Assembly: GCA_030549795.1 (NCBI GenBank)
Contig: JAUQQO010000010.1
Span: 1 to 64,000, forward strand
Direction: 5' to 3'
DNA length: 64,000 bases
From: Pseudomonadota bacterium
Lineage (GTDB): Bacteria; Pseudomonadota; Alphaproteobacteria; Geminicoccales; Geminicoccaceae
Shown one piece after another: positions 26,236 to 35,637 of this stretch; within the stretch, counting starts at the first letter, position 1, and every line of letters starts with the position of its first letter. Position numbers and translations under genes: made by a program. The notes beneath the pieces were generated by a model. The model was not told the DNA's origin. It saw only the letters and a program-made list of their open reading frames with translations, and did not search any database.

Positions 26236-27093
26236 TCAGCCGCGCGTGAGACGATAGAAATCGTCGATCAACAGACGGGTGATCGGCCCCGTCTGATAGG
26301 TGAGATCGTCGATGGCGTGGACGGGTGTGATCTCGGCAGCGGTGCCGGTCACGAACACTTCTTGGGCCGAGCGCAGTTCTTCGGGCAGGATGTGCCGTTC
26401 GAAGACCGGGATGCCGCGCTCCTTGGCCATGGCGATCACCGTTTGCCGGGTGATGCCGTTTAAAAAGCAGTCGGGCTTGGGGGTGTGCAGGGCGCCGTTG
26501 ATGACGAGGAAGATGTTGGCACCGGTGGTCTCGGCGATATAGCCGCGGTAGTCGAGCATGAGGGCATCGCCGAAACCTTTGGCCTCAGCGGCGTGCTTGG
26601 AGAGGGTGCAAATCATATAGAGCCCCGCCGCCTTGGCATGCACCGGCGCGGTATTCGGCGCCGGCCGGTCGTAGATCGCGCGGGTGAGCCTGAGGTCCTT
26701 GTAGTAGGCGCCCCATTCCCAACAGGCGATGGCCACGTGGATGCGCGCGCGCTGCGCCGAAACACCCATCTGCTCCGAACCGCGCCAGGCGAGCGGGCGG
26801 ACATAGCAGTCCTTAAAGCCCATTTTGGCGACGGTGGCGGCTTTGGCGGCATCGAGTTCCTCGACCGTGTAGGGAATCTCGAAGCCGAGCATGCGCGCAC
26901 TATCGATCAGACGCTGGCTGTGCTCGCGACTCTTGAAGATCTTGCCGTTGTAGCAGCGCTCACCCTCGAACACGCAACTCCCGTAGTGCAGCGCGTGGGT
27001 GAGCACATGGATCTTCGCCTCGCGCCAGGGGACGAATTCTCCGTTGAACCAGATCCAACCGTCGCGGTCGTCGAAAGGGACGAGATCGGCCAT
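26236..27093 (-). CDS. ilvE: Branched-chain amino acid aminotransferase
   Basis: The 285-residue fold-type IV PLP enzyme catalyses the last step of Val, Leu and Ile synthesis. Family motifs are HALHYGSCVFEGERCY near the N-terminus, the PLP-lysine region APVHAKAAGLYM, the C-terminal NGITRQTVIAMA and the VFVTGTAAEITPV phosphate-binding loop. It is convergent with secB and divergent from the MarR regulator with a 115-base gap. D-amino-acid transaminases share this fold, but the length and the EGERCY and TGTAAEI motifs favour IlvE. Confidence 0.93.
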   Translation of the reverse strand: MADLVPFDDRDGWIWFNGEFVPWREAKIHVLTHALHYGSCVFEGERCYNGKIFKSREHSQRLIDSARMLGFEIPYTVEELDAAKAATVAKMGFKDCYVRPLAWRGSEQMGVSAQRARIHVAIACWEWGAYYKDLRLTRAIYDRPAPNTAPVHAKAAGLYMICTLSKHAAEAKGFGDALMLDYRGYIAETTGANIFLVINGALHTPKPDCFLNGITRQTVIAMAKERGIPVFERHILPEELRSAQEVFVTGTAAEITPVHAIDDLTYQTGPITRLLIDDFYRLTRG

Positions 27094-27208
27094 CGCGGAG
27101 CGTCCGGGGAACTTACAAGACTAGACCTTGGTATTCGGGATTGCGTCCGCTAACATCCCTACGCACGGGTGTCAACGTGAGCCCAGAGCAGACCTCGGCG
27201 CATTCCGC

Positions 27209-27688
27209 ATGGCCACGCGCGCAAGCCCTCTTTTCCTGCGCGACGTCGAGCTCGAACGAGCGCTCGAGCTCTTGCTCTTGGCCGAGCGTGGGCTCGCCTC
27301 CCGCTCGGCTGCGGCTCTGCGCGAGGCCGGTTTGGATGAGCGCGATCGCGACATCCTCTGGCTCCTCCATCGCCGCCCGGGGGTGACTGCGCTCGAGCTC
27401 GCCGCGTTGTTGGGCATCCCCAAGCAATCCGTGTCGCGTCATTTGCGCGCGCTCGAAGCAGCCGGGCTCATCGCTCGCGGCGAAGATGGAGCGGATCGGC
27501 GGCGCCGCCCGCTCAAGTTGAGCGAGCGTGGCACGGCTCTTGCCGAGGCCCTCGCCGAGCCGCGAAAACTCGCCTTGCGGCGAGCGTTCCAAGGAGCCGG
27601 ACCGGAAGCGGTGGCGGGCTTCGCGCGGGTACTCGGCGAGCTCGCCGAGCTCACCGCGAAGCGCGTTGTAGAGCGCAGCGAAAGGTAG
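27209..27688 (+). CDS. MarR-family transcriptional regulator
   Basis: This 159-residue winged-helix regulator carries the helix-turn-helix VTALELAALLGIPKQSVSRHLRALE and the wing GLIARGEDGADRRRRPLKLSERG. It precedes an OmpR-type response regulator by 10 bases. In Rhodobacter the pair petP (MarR) and petR (OmpR type) has this arrangement, and the set is common in alphaproteobacteria; orthology here is an inference. I chose the ATG at 27209; an earlier start at 27128 would add a poorly conserved head. Confidence 0.85.
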   Translation: MATRASPLFLRDVELERALELLLLAERGLASRSAAALREAGLDERDRDILWLLHRRPGVTALELAALLGIPKQSVSRHLRALEAAGLIARGEDGADRRRRPLKLSERGTALAEALAEPRKLALRRAFQGAGPEAVAGFARVLGELAELTAKRVVERSER

Positions 27689-27698
27689 CAATGCGCCG

Positions 27699-28391
27699 AT
27701 GACGCCGATCTCCACACCCCACATCCTGGTCGTCGACGACGACGCGCGGCTGCGCGAACTCTTGCAGCGCTATCTCGTGCAGCACGGGCATCTCGTGTCG
27801 CTTGCTGCCGACGCCGCTTCGGCGCGCGCAGCACTCTCGCGCATGGTCTTCGACCTGCTCGTGCTCGACGTGATGTTGCCGGATCGTGACGGCATCGAGC
27901 TCACGGCCGAACTGCGGCGCGATTTTAGTGTACCCATTCTGCTGTTGACCGCACGCGGTGAACCCGAGGACCGCATCCGGGGACTGGAGTCGGGTGCTGA
28001 TGACTATCTCGTCAAACCCTTCGAACCGCGTGAGCTTTTGCTGCGCATCGCGAGCATTCTCAGGCGCTCGCCGGCTGCGCTCGAGGCGACGGGCGGCGTG
28101 GTGCGCTTCGGTCCTTTTCGCTTCGATACCAAAACGCTCCAGCTCGAGCGCGACGGCACCCCGGTTCGCTTGACCGCGAGCGAAGCGGCGCTCTTAAAAA
28201 GCCTGGCTTTGCGCGCGGGACGCGCCATGAGCCGGGCCGAACTGGCCGCGCGCGCCGGTCTTTCCGGCTCGGATCGCGCCGTCGACGTGCAGATGGTACG
28301 GCTCCGGCGCAAGATCGAAGAGGATCCCCGCCAACCGCGCTGGCTGCTCACACTGCGCGGAGCGGGCTATGTTCTGCGCACCGACAACTAA
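27699..28391 (+). CDS. OmpR-family response regulator
   Basis: The 230-residue protein has a receiver domain with an acidic triad (Asp13-15), the phosphoacceptor Asp57 in LVLDVMLPDRDG, a conserved Thr in LLLTAR and Lys in DYLVKPFEPREL. A winged-helix DNA-binding domain follows (TASEAALLKSL; VDVQMVRLRRKIEEDP; LTLRGAGYVL). Its partner kinase gene begins four bases after the stop. It is probably co-transcribed with the MarR gene. It resembles PetR, but the target genes are unknown. Confidence 0.93.
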   Translation: MTPISTPHILVVDDDARLRELLQRYLVQHGHLVSLAADAASARAALSRMVFDLLVLDVMLPDRDGIELTAELRRDFSVPILLLTARGEPEDRIRGLESGADDYLVKPFEPRELLLRIASILRRSPAALEATGGVVRFGPFRFDTKTLQLERDGTPVRLTASEAALLKSLALRAGRAMSRAELAARAGLSGSDRAVDVQMVRLRRKIEEDPRQPRWLLTLRGAGYVLRTDN

Positions 28392-28394
28392 GTG

Positions 28395-29744
28395 ATGGGG
28401 CCGTTTCGGCGTCTTTTGCACCGCACGATCGTCCCGCGCTCGCTCTACGGCCGCTCGCTTTTGATCGTCGTCCTGCCGGTGGTGCTCCTGCAGGTCCTGC
28501 TCACCATCGTCTTTTATAACCGGCACTGGGACGTCGTCACCCGCTGGCTCGCCACCGGGGTCGCGGGCGAGGTGGCGTTTCTGGTCGAGATGCTCGAACA
28601 GACGCAAGACCCGGACGAGCGGGCAGCGCTCCTCGATCGGGCACGGCGGAAGTTCGACTTCCGCATCTCCTTCGAACCGCAAGGCAAGCTCGCCGGAGCG
28701 GCGCGCGCGGTGGGCCTGCAAGGTGGCCTGCTCGCCCACATCGACAACAAGATCCTCGAAGCATTCGAATCGGCTCTCGATCGTCCCTTTCTGATCGATC
28801 TCCGTCCAGCAGAACCCGAGCGCATCGCGGTTTACGTCGAACTCGAAGATGGCTTGTTGCGCATCTTGAGCCTGCGCAAACGCGTCACCTCGACGACCAC
28901 GGGGCTGCTCCTCGCCTGGATGGTGGGGGCTTCGGTGGTCTTGCTCTTGATCGCGGTGCACTTCATGCGGCTGCAGATCCGCCCGATCCGCAGGCTCGCC
29001 CGCGCGGTCGAGAGCTTCGGCAAGGGGCGCGATCCCGGCCCCTTCCGCGTGCAAGGTGCCGCCGAAGTCCGCGCCGCTGCCCAGGCCTTCAACCAGATGC
29101 GGGAGCGCATCAATCGCTTTGTGGCCCAGCGCACCGAGATGCTGGCGGCGGTGAGCCACGATCTGCGCACACCGCTTACCCGCATGAAGCTCGCGCTCGA
29201 GCTCATGGACGGCCGCGATCCCGCGATCCAAGAGCTCAAGGCCGATGTCGATGAGATGGCGCAATTGGTCGAGGACTATCTCGCGTTTGCGCGCGGCGAG
29301 GGGCGCGAAGCCATCGAACTTACGCCCCTTGCCCCGGTGCTCGAATCGATGCGCGAGCGGATCGAGCGCTGCGGTCTTGAGGCGGATGTCGAGGTGCCGC
29401 CCGATCTCGCCGCTCCGGTGCGGCCCCTCGCCTTCCGGCGTTGCCTTGCCAATCTCGTCGATAACGCCTGCCGCTACGGCCGCTGGGTCGGCATCAAAGC
29501 GGCGCGCAACGGCAATCACGTCGAGATCGCGGTGGAAGACGACGGACCGGGCATTCCCGAAGACCAGCGCGAGCGGGTGCTGCAGCCCTTCGTGCGGCTC
29601 GATCAGTCGCGCTCGCGTGAAACCGGCGGCGTCGGCTTGGGCCTTGCGATCGCCCGCGACATCGTGCTCGGCCACGGTGGCGAGCTGCGCCTCGACCGCT
29701 CGCCTCGAGGCGGGCTCAAGGCGCTCGTGCGGCTGCCGCTTTAG
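28395..29744 (+). CDS. EnvZ-type sensor histidine kinase
   Basis: The 449-residue inner-membrane kinase has two helices (about 21-42 and 168-190) flanking a periplasmic sensor of about 125 residues, then a HAMP linker. The H-box AAVSHDLRTPLTRMKLALE (His255) follows, then the ATP-binding N box NLVDNACRYG, G1 VEDDGPGIPED and G2 GGVGLGLAIARD. I chose the ATG at 28395; the GTG at 28392 directly abuts the previous stop. It should phosphorylate the adjacent response regulator; the signal is unknown. Confidence 0.93.
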   Translation: MGPFRRLLHRTIVPRSLYGRSLLIVVLPVVLLQVLLTIVFYNRHWDVVTRWLATGVAGEVAFLVEMLEQTQDPDERAALLDRARRKFDFRISFEPQGKLAGAARAVGLQGGLLAHIDNKILEAFESALDRPFLIDLRPAEPERIAVYVELEDGLLRILSLRKRVTSTTTGLLLAWMVGASVVLLLIAVHFMRLQIRPIRRLARAVESFGKGRDPGPFRVQGAAEVRAAAQAFNQMRERINRFVAQRTEMLAAVSHDLRTPLTRMKLALELMDGRDPAIQELKADVDEMAQLVEDYLAFARGEGREAIELTPLAPVLESMRERIERCGLEADVEVPPDLAAPVRPLAFRRCLANLVDNACRYGRWVGIKAARNGNHVEIAVEDDGPGIPEDQRERVLQPFVRLDQSRSRETGGVGLGLAIARDIVLGHGGELRLDRSPRGGLKALVRLPL

Positions 29745-29932
29745 GGCTGCGGCGCGCTGTTCGCCGAAATCTGCGCCGCATCGACCCGCACGGCACCCGG
29801 GCTTCGCCTTACACGTCGCCCGGTGAAGGGCAGAAGCGCGCGCAGCGGTGCTTGACAAGCCTAGCTCGCCCGGCCGCATTGAGGTGCGTTCGGCACCTGG
29901 CCCTTGGCTTTCCCTTGAGCGCCGATCGCGCC

Positions 29933-30562
29933 ATGGACTCCGCTCCGATCTGGCAAGCCAAAACGCCACGGCTCGTCCTGGCTTCGACGAGCCCCGCGCG
30001 CGCCGCGCTCCTTAAAGCCTGCGGCCTGACCTTCGAGACCCGCCGCCCGGCGGTGGACGAAAGTGCGGTTTTGGCTTCGCTGCGCGCCGAGGGTGCGGCG
30101 GCCGAGGACGCAGCCGTGCTTTTAGCCGAACTCAAGGCGCGTTCGGTGTCCGCATCCGTGAGCGAGGAGGATCTGGTCCTTGGCGCCGATCAGATCCTCG
30201 AAGTCGATGGTGAATGGCTCGAAAAGCCGGTGGATCTTGAAGCGGCGCGGGCGCAGCTGTTGCGCCTGCGCGGGCGCGCGCACCGTCTTGTCACCGCAGC
30301 TGTGGTCGTGCGCGCGCAAGCGCGCATCTGGCATCAGGTCGATTGCGCCGAACTGCTCGTGCGGCCGTTTTCGGACGCTTTCCTCGAGGCCTATCTCGCG
30401 CGCTGTGGGACGAGCATCTTGAGTTCCTGTGGGGCCTACCGCTTGGAGGCGGAAGGAGCGCAATTGATGGCCCGCGTGCGGGGCGATCAGTTCACCATCC
30501 AGGGCCTTCCGCTTCTGCCCCTGCTCGCGTTTTTGCGCGAGCATCGGGTTTTGCTCGAGTGA
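29933..30562 (+). CDS. maf: Maf-family nucleotide pyrophosphatase
   Basis: This 209-residue member of the Maf/YhdE/YceF family hydrolyses non-canonical or modified nucleoside triphosphates. Signatures are LVLASTSPARAALL at the N-terminus, VDESAV, and GADQILEVDG with the catalytic Asp. The frame is open to 29852, but the ATG at 29933 sits at the conserved start. A gap of 188 bases to the kinase gene holds no clear feature. The gene starts the maf-coaE-dnaQ group; aroE, often found between maf and coaE, is not present. Confidence 0.9.
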   Translation: MDSAPIWQAKTPRLVLASTSPARAALLKACGLTFETRRPAVDESAVLASLRAEGAAAEDAAVLLAELKARSVSASVSEEDLVLGADQILEVDGEWLEKPVDLEAARAQLLRLRGRAHRLVTAAVVVRAQARIWHQVDCAELLVRPFSDAFLEAYLARCGTSILSSCGAYRLEAEGAQLMARVRGDQFTIQGLPLLPLLAFLREHRVLLE

Positions 30563-30566
30563 GCCG

Positions 30567-31220
30567 ATGTTCGTCCTCGGCCTTACCGGTTCGATCGCCA
30601 TGGGTAAGAGCCACACCGCGCGGCTGTTCCGCGCCATGGGGGTACCGGTGTGCGACGCAGACGCCTTGGTTCACGCGCTCTTCCGCCCCGGCGGCGCGGC
30701 GGTCGGTCCGGTCCTGCAGGCGTTTCCCGAAGCCGCGGACGGCAAGGGCGGCATCGACCGCGCGCGGCTCGCCGAGCGTGTGCTCGGCGACCGGGCAGCG
30801 CTGCGCCGCCTCGAGGCGATCGTGCATCCGCTCGTGCGCACCGAGCAAAAACGCTTTCTTGAAGCTCAATGCCGTATCGGCCGGCCGCTTGTGGTGCTGG
30901 ATGTGCCGCTGCTCTTCGAGACCGGTGCGGCGCGGCGCTTCGATGCGGTGGTGGTGGTGAGCGCCCATCCGCTCCTGCAGGAGCAACGCGCGCTCAAGCG
31001 CCCCGGCATGACGCGCGCGCGGCTTGTGCAGATCCGCACGGAACAGCTCCCCGATGCGGTTAAGCGGCGGCGCGCCGATTTCGTGATCGCCTCGGGCGCC
31101 GATCGCGGCAGAACCGCTCAGGCCGTAGCGCAGCTCATCAAGCGCTTCGGGAAGACGCGCGGTCGGGTTTGGCCGCAGGCCTGGTTGACCAGCGCGCCAA
31201 CGCACGCAAGGACGCGGTGA
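30567..31220 (+). CDS. coaE: Dephospho-CoA kinase
   Basis: The 217-residue enzyme catalyses the last step of coenzyme A synthesis. The P-loop is GLTGSIAMGKSHTARLF (residues 5-21), followed by VCDADALVHAL with the CoA-contacting Asp-Ala-Asp, VHPLVR and LVVLDVPLLFETG. It lies five bases after maf and overlaps the dnaQ start by one base. The C-terminal tail beyond about residue 195 is variable. Confidence 0.95.
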   Translation: MFVLGLTGSIAMGKSHTARLFRAMGVPVCDADALVHALFRPGGAAVGPVLQAFPEAADGKGGIDRARLAERVLGDRAALRRLEAIVHPLVRTEQKRFLEAQCRIGRPLVVLDVPLLFETGAARRFDAVVVVSAHPLLQEQRALKRPGMTRARLVQIRTEQLPDAVKRRRADFVIASGADRGRTAQAVAQLIKRFGKTRGRVWPQAWLTSAPTHARTR

Positions 31221-31900
31221 TGCTGCGGGAAGTCGTGCTCGATACCGAGACCACCGGTCTCGACCCGGCCGAAGGCCATCGCATCGTCGAGGTCGCTGCC
31301 GTCGAGCTCGTCAACCACCTGCCCACTGGAGAGACCTTCCAGAGCTATGTCGATCCCGAGCGCGACGTGCCCGAGGACGCGCGCCGGGTGCACGGGCTCA
31401 CCCGCGAGTTCTTATCGGGCTTTCCGACCTTTGCGGGCATCGTCGATCGCCTGTTGACGTTTTTGGGGGATAGCCCGCTCATCATCCACAATGCGAGCTT
31501 CGACCTCGCCTTTCTCAATGCCGAGCTTGCCCGCATCGGCCGGCCGCCCATCGCCGCGAGCCGCGTGATCGACACGCTGGTGATCGCGCAACGCCGCTTT
31601 CCCGGCGCACCTGTCAATCTCGATGCGCTCTGCCGCCGCTTCGGGGTGGATGCGCGCGCCCGCACCCTGCACGGCGCGCTTCTCGACTGTCAGCTGTTGG
31701 CCGAAGTGTACCTGCATCTCATGGGCGGCCGGCAGGCCGGACTCGCCCTCGTGTCGACCGAGGCCGCGGTGACATCGAGTGCCACGAAACCGACCGCGCG
31801 CCGGCTGCGGCCACCGCGCCCGCACGCGGCGAGCCCCGAGGAGCTCGCCGCGCACGCGGCATTCTTGGCGCGGCTCGATGATCCGATATGGAAACGGTGA
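31220..31900 (+). CDS. dnaQ: DNA polymerase III epsilon subunit (proofreading exonuclease)
   Basis: This 226-residue DEDDh 3'-5' exonuclease has ExoI VLDTETTGLDP (Asp8, Glu10), ExoII IIHNASFDLAFLNAEL and ExoIII with His in LHGALLDCQLLAEVYL. The C-terminal tail (after about residue 180), rich in Ala/Pro/Arg, would bind the alpha subunit. The start ATG overlaps the coaE stop (TGATG). Two upstream in-frame starts exist inside coaE but add nothing conserved. Confidence 0.94.
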   Translation: MLREVVLDTETTGLDPAEGHRIVEVAAVELVNHLPTGETFQSYVDPERDVPEDARRVHGLTREFLSGFPTFAGIVDRLLTFLGDSPLIIHNASFDLAFLNAELARIGRPPIAASRVIDTLVIAQRRFPGAPVNLDALCRRFGVDARARTLHGALLDCQLLAEVYLHLMGGRQAGLALVSTEAAVTSSATKPTARRLRPPRPHAASPEELAAHAAFLARLDDPIWKR

Positions 31901-31984
31901 GTGCCGCTGCGACCGATCAACGCGTGGCGGGTGGCCGGTGATCTAGGTAGAGGCGGATCGCTCCAGAAGTTCGGAGTTGTGTCG

Positions 31985-33205
31985 ATGGGCAAGATCAAGG
32001 TAGCGAACCCGATCGTCGAACTCGACGGCGACGAGATGGCGCGCATCATGTGGCATATGATTAAGGAATCGCTAATCTTGCCCTATCTCGACGTCGAGAT
32101 CGTCTATTTCGACCTCGGGATCCAGAACCGCGACGCCACCGACGATCGGGTTACCGTGGAGGCCGCCGAAGCCATCAAGAAATATAATGTCGGCGTAAAG
32201 TGCGCCACGATCACGCCCGATGAAGCGCGGGTCAAGGAATTCAACCTCAAGCAAATGTGGAAGTCGCCGAACGGCACCATCCGCAACATCTTGGGCGGCA
32301 CGATCTTCCGCGAGCCCATCGTGTGCCGCAACGTGCCGCGCCTCGTCCCAGCTTGGACCAAGCCGATCGTGATCGGCCGTCACGCCTTCGGCGACCAGTA
32401 CCGTGCCACCGACTTCAAAGTCCCGGGCCGCGGCAAACTCACGATGACCTTCACCCCGGCGGATGGAAGCGCGCCGCTGCATTTCGAGGTGTTCGATTTC
32501 CCCGGCTCGGGCGTGGCGCTCGCCATGTACAACCTCGACGATTCGATCCGCGATTTCGCCCGCGCCTCCTTCAATTACGGGCTGCAGCGCGGCTATCCCG
32601 TCTATCTTTCCACCAAGAACACCATCCTCAAGGCCTATGACGGGCGCTTTAAAGATATCTTCCAAGAGGTCTACGAGCGCGAATTCAAAGAGCGGTTCGA
32701 AGCAGCCGGCCTTTTCTACGAACACCGACTGATCGACGACATGGTCGCTTCCGCCCTGAAGATGCCGGGCGGCTTCGTGTGGGCGTGCAAGAATTACGAC
32801 GGCGACGTGCAATCCGACACCGTCGCGCAAGGCTTCGGCTCGCTCGGTCTAATGACCTCCGTGCTCATGACTCCAGACGGCAAGACGATCGAATCGGAAG
32901 CTGCGCACGGCACCGTCACCCGCCACTATCGCGAGTGGCAAAAGGGCAAAGAGACCTCGACCAATCCCATCGCCTCGATCTTCGCCTGGACACGCGGTCT
33001 TTTTTACCGCGCGCGGCTCGACGGTACGCCCGAGGTCGAGCGCTTTGCGACCACACTCGAGCGGGTGTGCATCGAAACCGTCGAGGCGGGCTTTATGACC
33101 AAGGACCTGGCGTTGTTGATCGGCCCCGATCAGCCCTGGCTCACCACCCGCCAGTTCCTCGAGAAGGTGAAGGAGAATCTCGACGCGGCGCTCGCGCGCC
33201 GTTGA
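31985..33205 (+). CDS. icd: NADP-dependent isocitrate dehydrogenase, eukaryote-like type
   Basis: The TCA-cycle enzyme converts isocitrate to 2-oxoglutarate and CO2. The 406 residues and the start [19 protein letters not shown] match the dimeric type II family common in alphaproteobacteria. Further motifs are [20 protein letters not shown] for the substrate loop, [18 protein letters not shown] and [12 protein letters not shown] with the NADP-binding residues. The ATG at 31985 has an alternative GTG at 31979. It is convergent with the carboxypeptidase gene, leaving 22 bases. Confidence 0.97.
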   Translation: MGKIKVANPIVELDGDEMARIMWHMIKESLILPYLDVEIVYFDLGIQNRDATDDRVTVEAAEAIKKYNVGVKCATITPDEARVKEFNLKQMWKSPNGTIRNILGGTIFREPIVCRNVPRLVPAWTKPIVIGRHAFGDQYRATDFKVPGRGKLTMTFTPADGSAPLHFEVFDFPGSGVALAMYNLDDSIRDFARASFNYGLQRGYPVYLSTKNTILKAYDGRFKDIFQEVYEREFKERFEAAGLFYEHRLIDDMVASALKMPGGFVWACKNYDGDVQSDTVAQGFGSLGLMTSVLMTPDGKTIESEAAHGTVTRHYREWQKGKETSTNPIASIFAWTRGLFYRARLDGTPEVERFATTLERVCIETVEAGFMTKDLALLIGPDQPWLTTRQFLEKVKENLDAALARR

Positions 33206-33227
33206 GGCGGCCGCAGCGAGCGGCGGG

Positions 33228-34709
33228 TCAATGCGCTCCGTAACGGGTGCGGAGGTGGTCGAGGAAAGGCTCGACCCCAAGCGGTCCGCCGCTCGCCTCG
33301 CAAACCAGCTCGGCGAAGGAAAGAAGCGAAGCACGCGCGTGGACACGCTCCCGCAACCAGGCGAGGAGATCGCCGATCTCGCCGCGTTCGAGCGCGCGAT
33401 CGAGCTCGGGAAGGGCCGTGCGGGCGGCGCGGAAGAGCTGGGCGGCTAAGAGCGCGCCAAGGGTATAGCAGGGGAAATAGCCGAAAGCTCCCGAGGGCCA
33501 GTGGATGTCTTGAAGACATCCGCGCGCATCATCGGGCGGCACCACACCCAAAAGTTCGCGCATGCCCTCATTCCAGGCGGCGGGAAGATCGGCCACCGCG
33601 AGGCTGCCGGCAAGGAGCGCCTTTTCGAGCCGCCAGCGCAGGATCACGTGGAGCGGATAAGAGACCTCATCGGCATCGACGCGGATGAGCCCACGCTCGA
33701 CCCGATGCCACAGCGCCTCGAGGTTGGAGGCGGCAAAGGCGGGATCGGGCCCGAAGGCGGTGGCGAGCGCGCGCGCGAGAAAGCGCAAGAATGCGGGCGA
33801 GCGGCAGACCTGCATCTCGAGCAACAGCGACTGACTTTCGTGCACCACGATGCCGCGCGCTTCCCCGACCGGCTGGCCGAACCAGCGCCGCGGCAGACCG
33901 GCCCCGTAGAGGGCATGGCCGGTCTCGTGCAGTACGGCCATAAGCGCGCTTGCGAGATCGTCGCGGCGCCAGCGGGTGGTGACGCGGATATCGGCAGCTG
34001 TGCCACCACAAAAGGGGTGCGCGCTCTCATCCAGCCGGCCGCGCGCGAAATCGAAGCCGAGCCGGGCCATGAGCTGCTCGAGAAAGGCTTTTTGAGCCGG
34101 TTCGGGAAAGGGCCCGCTCGGTCGAACCGCCGGCCGGTTGCGCGTAAGCGCCGCCTCGAGAAGCGGCGGGAGCGCTCGGGCGAGCTCCTCGAACAGGGGG
34201 GCGATGAGGGAATCGCGCAGATCGGGCTGATATTCGTCCAAGAGCGCATCATAAGGGCTGAGGCCGAGGGCACCCCCGATCCGCGTCGCGGCTTCGCGCA
34301 CGAGCCCGAGGAGAGTTTCGAGCTCAGGGCGCAAAAGGGCGAAATCGGAGCGGCGGCGCGCCTCCCGCCAGCTCATCTCGCAGCTGTTGGCGGCACGCGC
34401 GAGGGCTTCGACGAGTGCAGGTTCGAGGGCGCGGGCGCGTCTGAAGCGGCGGTGTGCTTCGCGCACATTCGCCCGCTGCCAAGGGTCGAGGTCGGCTTCG
34501 GCTTCCGCTCCGGCGATGAGCTCGCCGGTCTCGTCGTGGGTGAGCAGATCGTGGGCGAGGCGCTTGAGCGTTGCGATCTGCTCACCGCGCGCGGCACTCG
34601 CGCCCGCCGGCATGCACACCGCGGTGTCCCAGTGAAGAACGGCGAGCGCCCCCTCGATGTGGCCGATCCGCGCCAGGCGCTCCTCAAGCGCCGCGTAGTG
34701 CCAGCCCAT
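33228..34709 (-). CDS. M32-family metallocarboxypeptidase
   Basis: The 493-residue enzyme has the zinc motif HETGH in AVLHETGHALYGAG, the downstream Glu ligand region GIVVHESQSLLLEMQV (HESQS is diagnostic of the M32/Taq carboxypeptidase family), and the family stretch VRVTTRW-like DIRVTTRW. It removes C-terminal amino acids from peptides in the cytoplasm. I chose the ATG at 34709; a TTG at 34721 adds four residues. The start overlaps the end of ctaA by 26 bases, so it is translated from the oxidase operon mRNA or shortly after it. Confidence 0.92.
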   Translation of the reverse strand: MGWHYAALEERLARIGHIEGALAVLHWDTAVCMPAGASAARGEQIATLKRLAHDLLTHDETGELIAGAEAEADLDPWQRANVREAHRRFRRARALEPALVEALARAANSCEMSWREARRRSDFALLRPELETLLGLVREAATRIGGALGLSPYDALLDEYQPDLRDSLIAPLFEELARALPPLLEAALTRNRPAVRPSGPFPEPAQKAFLEQLMARLGFDFARGRLDESAHPFCGGTAADIRVTTRWRRDDLASALMAVLHETGHALYGAGLPRRWFGQPVGEARGIVVHESQSLLLEMQVCRSPAFLRFLARALATAFGPDPAFAASNLEALWHRVERGLIRVDADEVSYPLHVILRWRLEKALLAGSLAVADLPAAWNEGMRELLGVVPPDDARGCLQDIHWPSGAFGYFPCYTLGALLAAQLFRAARTALPELDRALERGEIGDLLAWLRERVHARASLLSFAELVCEASGGPLGVEPFLDHLRTRYGAH

Positions 34710-35637
34710 CGCGCGCCCCAAGCGGTGCTACGCGGAACGCCTCGCGCAGGCGCCACAGCAGGAACACGACCGCGGCGAACACCGCGACCCCGACGGCTTG
34801 GTGCAGCACCGCCAGCGCCGTTGCGATTTCGCTCCACACCGTAGCCGCGCCGAGCAGCACTTCCACCCAGACCAAGAGCGCCGCGAGCCGGGCGAGGCGC
34901 TTGAGCTCGGGCGCCGCATTGGCGCGCAGCGCACTGACAGCGAGCCAAGTGAGGGAAAGGGCGGCGAGCGCTGCCAAAAGGCGATGGGTGAAGTTGGCGC
35001 GGATCAAGGGATCGAGGAGATCGGGGAGCAGCGCACCGTCGCACAAGGGCCAAGTCGAACAGGCAAGCGAAGCGCCGCTCTTGGCCACAACCGCCGCCGA
35101 GGTGATGGTCGCGAAGACGAGGACGCTACTGATTGCCGCGAGCGGCACGAGACCCGTGGCCCCTTCCGCGCGCGCCGGGTCGGAGGTGCGTGCCGCGATC
35201 CACAAGAGCGTGGCCAACACGAAAAGCGCATTGCCGAGATGGAGCGCCACCGACCATGGACTGTTGCGGTCGAGGACGGTGATCCCGCCCAACAGCTTCT
35301 GCACGATCAACAGCGCAAGGAGCACGAAGCCCGCGGCCAAAAGACCGGGTCGCGCGCGCCGATGCCACACGAGAAGGGCGAGCAGCGCGAGCACGAGCGG
35401 TCCCACGACAACACCGGCAATCAGCCGGTGCACCCATTCCAGCATCACCTGGCCATAGGTGTAGCCGGGGTCGGGAATGCGGGCGAATTCTGACGGTGTC
35501 AGGACCCACTGCCCGTAGCAGGTGGGCCAATCGGGACACGAAAGGCCCGAGTTGGTAGCGCGCACGAGCGCGCCCAGAGCGATCAGGGCGAAGGCGCAGA
35601 GCGCGGTAATCAAGGCCAATCGGCGGATCGCGGTCAT
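34684..35637 (-). CDS. ctaA: Heme A synthase CtaA/Cox15
   Basis: This 317-residue membrane protein with eight helices oxidises heme O to heme A for cytochrome oxidase. It has two Cys pairs, SCPDWPTCYG in the first outer loop and ACSTWPLCDG in the second half, as in the Bacillus-like class of CtaA. Histidine ligands are in LEWVHRLIAG, ALHLGNALF, NFTHRLLA and AVLHQAVG. It overlaps surf1 by four bases and is the last oxidase gene of the operon. Confidence 0.95.
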   Translation of the reverse strand: MTAIRRLALITALCAFALIALGALVRATNSGLSCPDWPTCYGQWVLTPSEFARIPDPGYTYGQVMLEWVHRLIAGVVVGPLVLALLALLVWHRRARPGLLAAGFVLLALLIVQKLLGGITVLDRNSPWSVALHLGNALFVLATLLWIAARTSDPARAEGATGLVPLAAISSVLVFATITSAAVVAKSGASLACSTWPLCDGALLPDLLDPLIRANFTHRLLAALAALSLTWLAVSALRANAAPELKRLARLAALLVWVEVLLGAATVWSEIATALAVLHQAVGVAVFAAVVFLLWRLREAFRVAPLGARDGLALRGA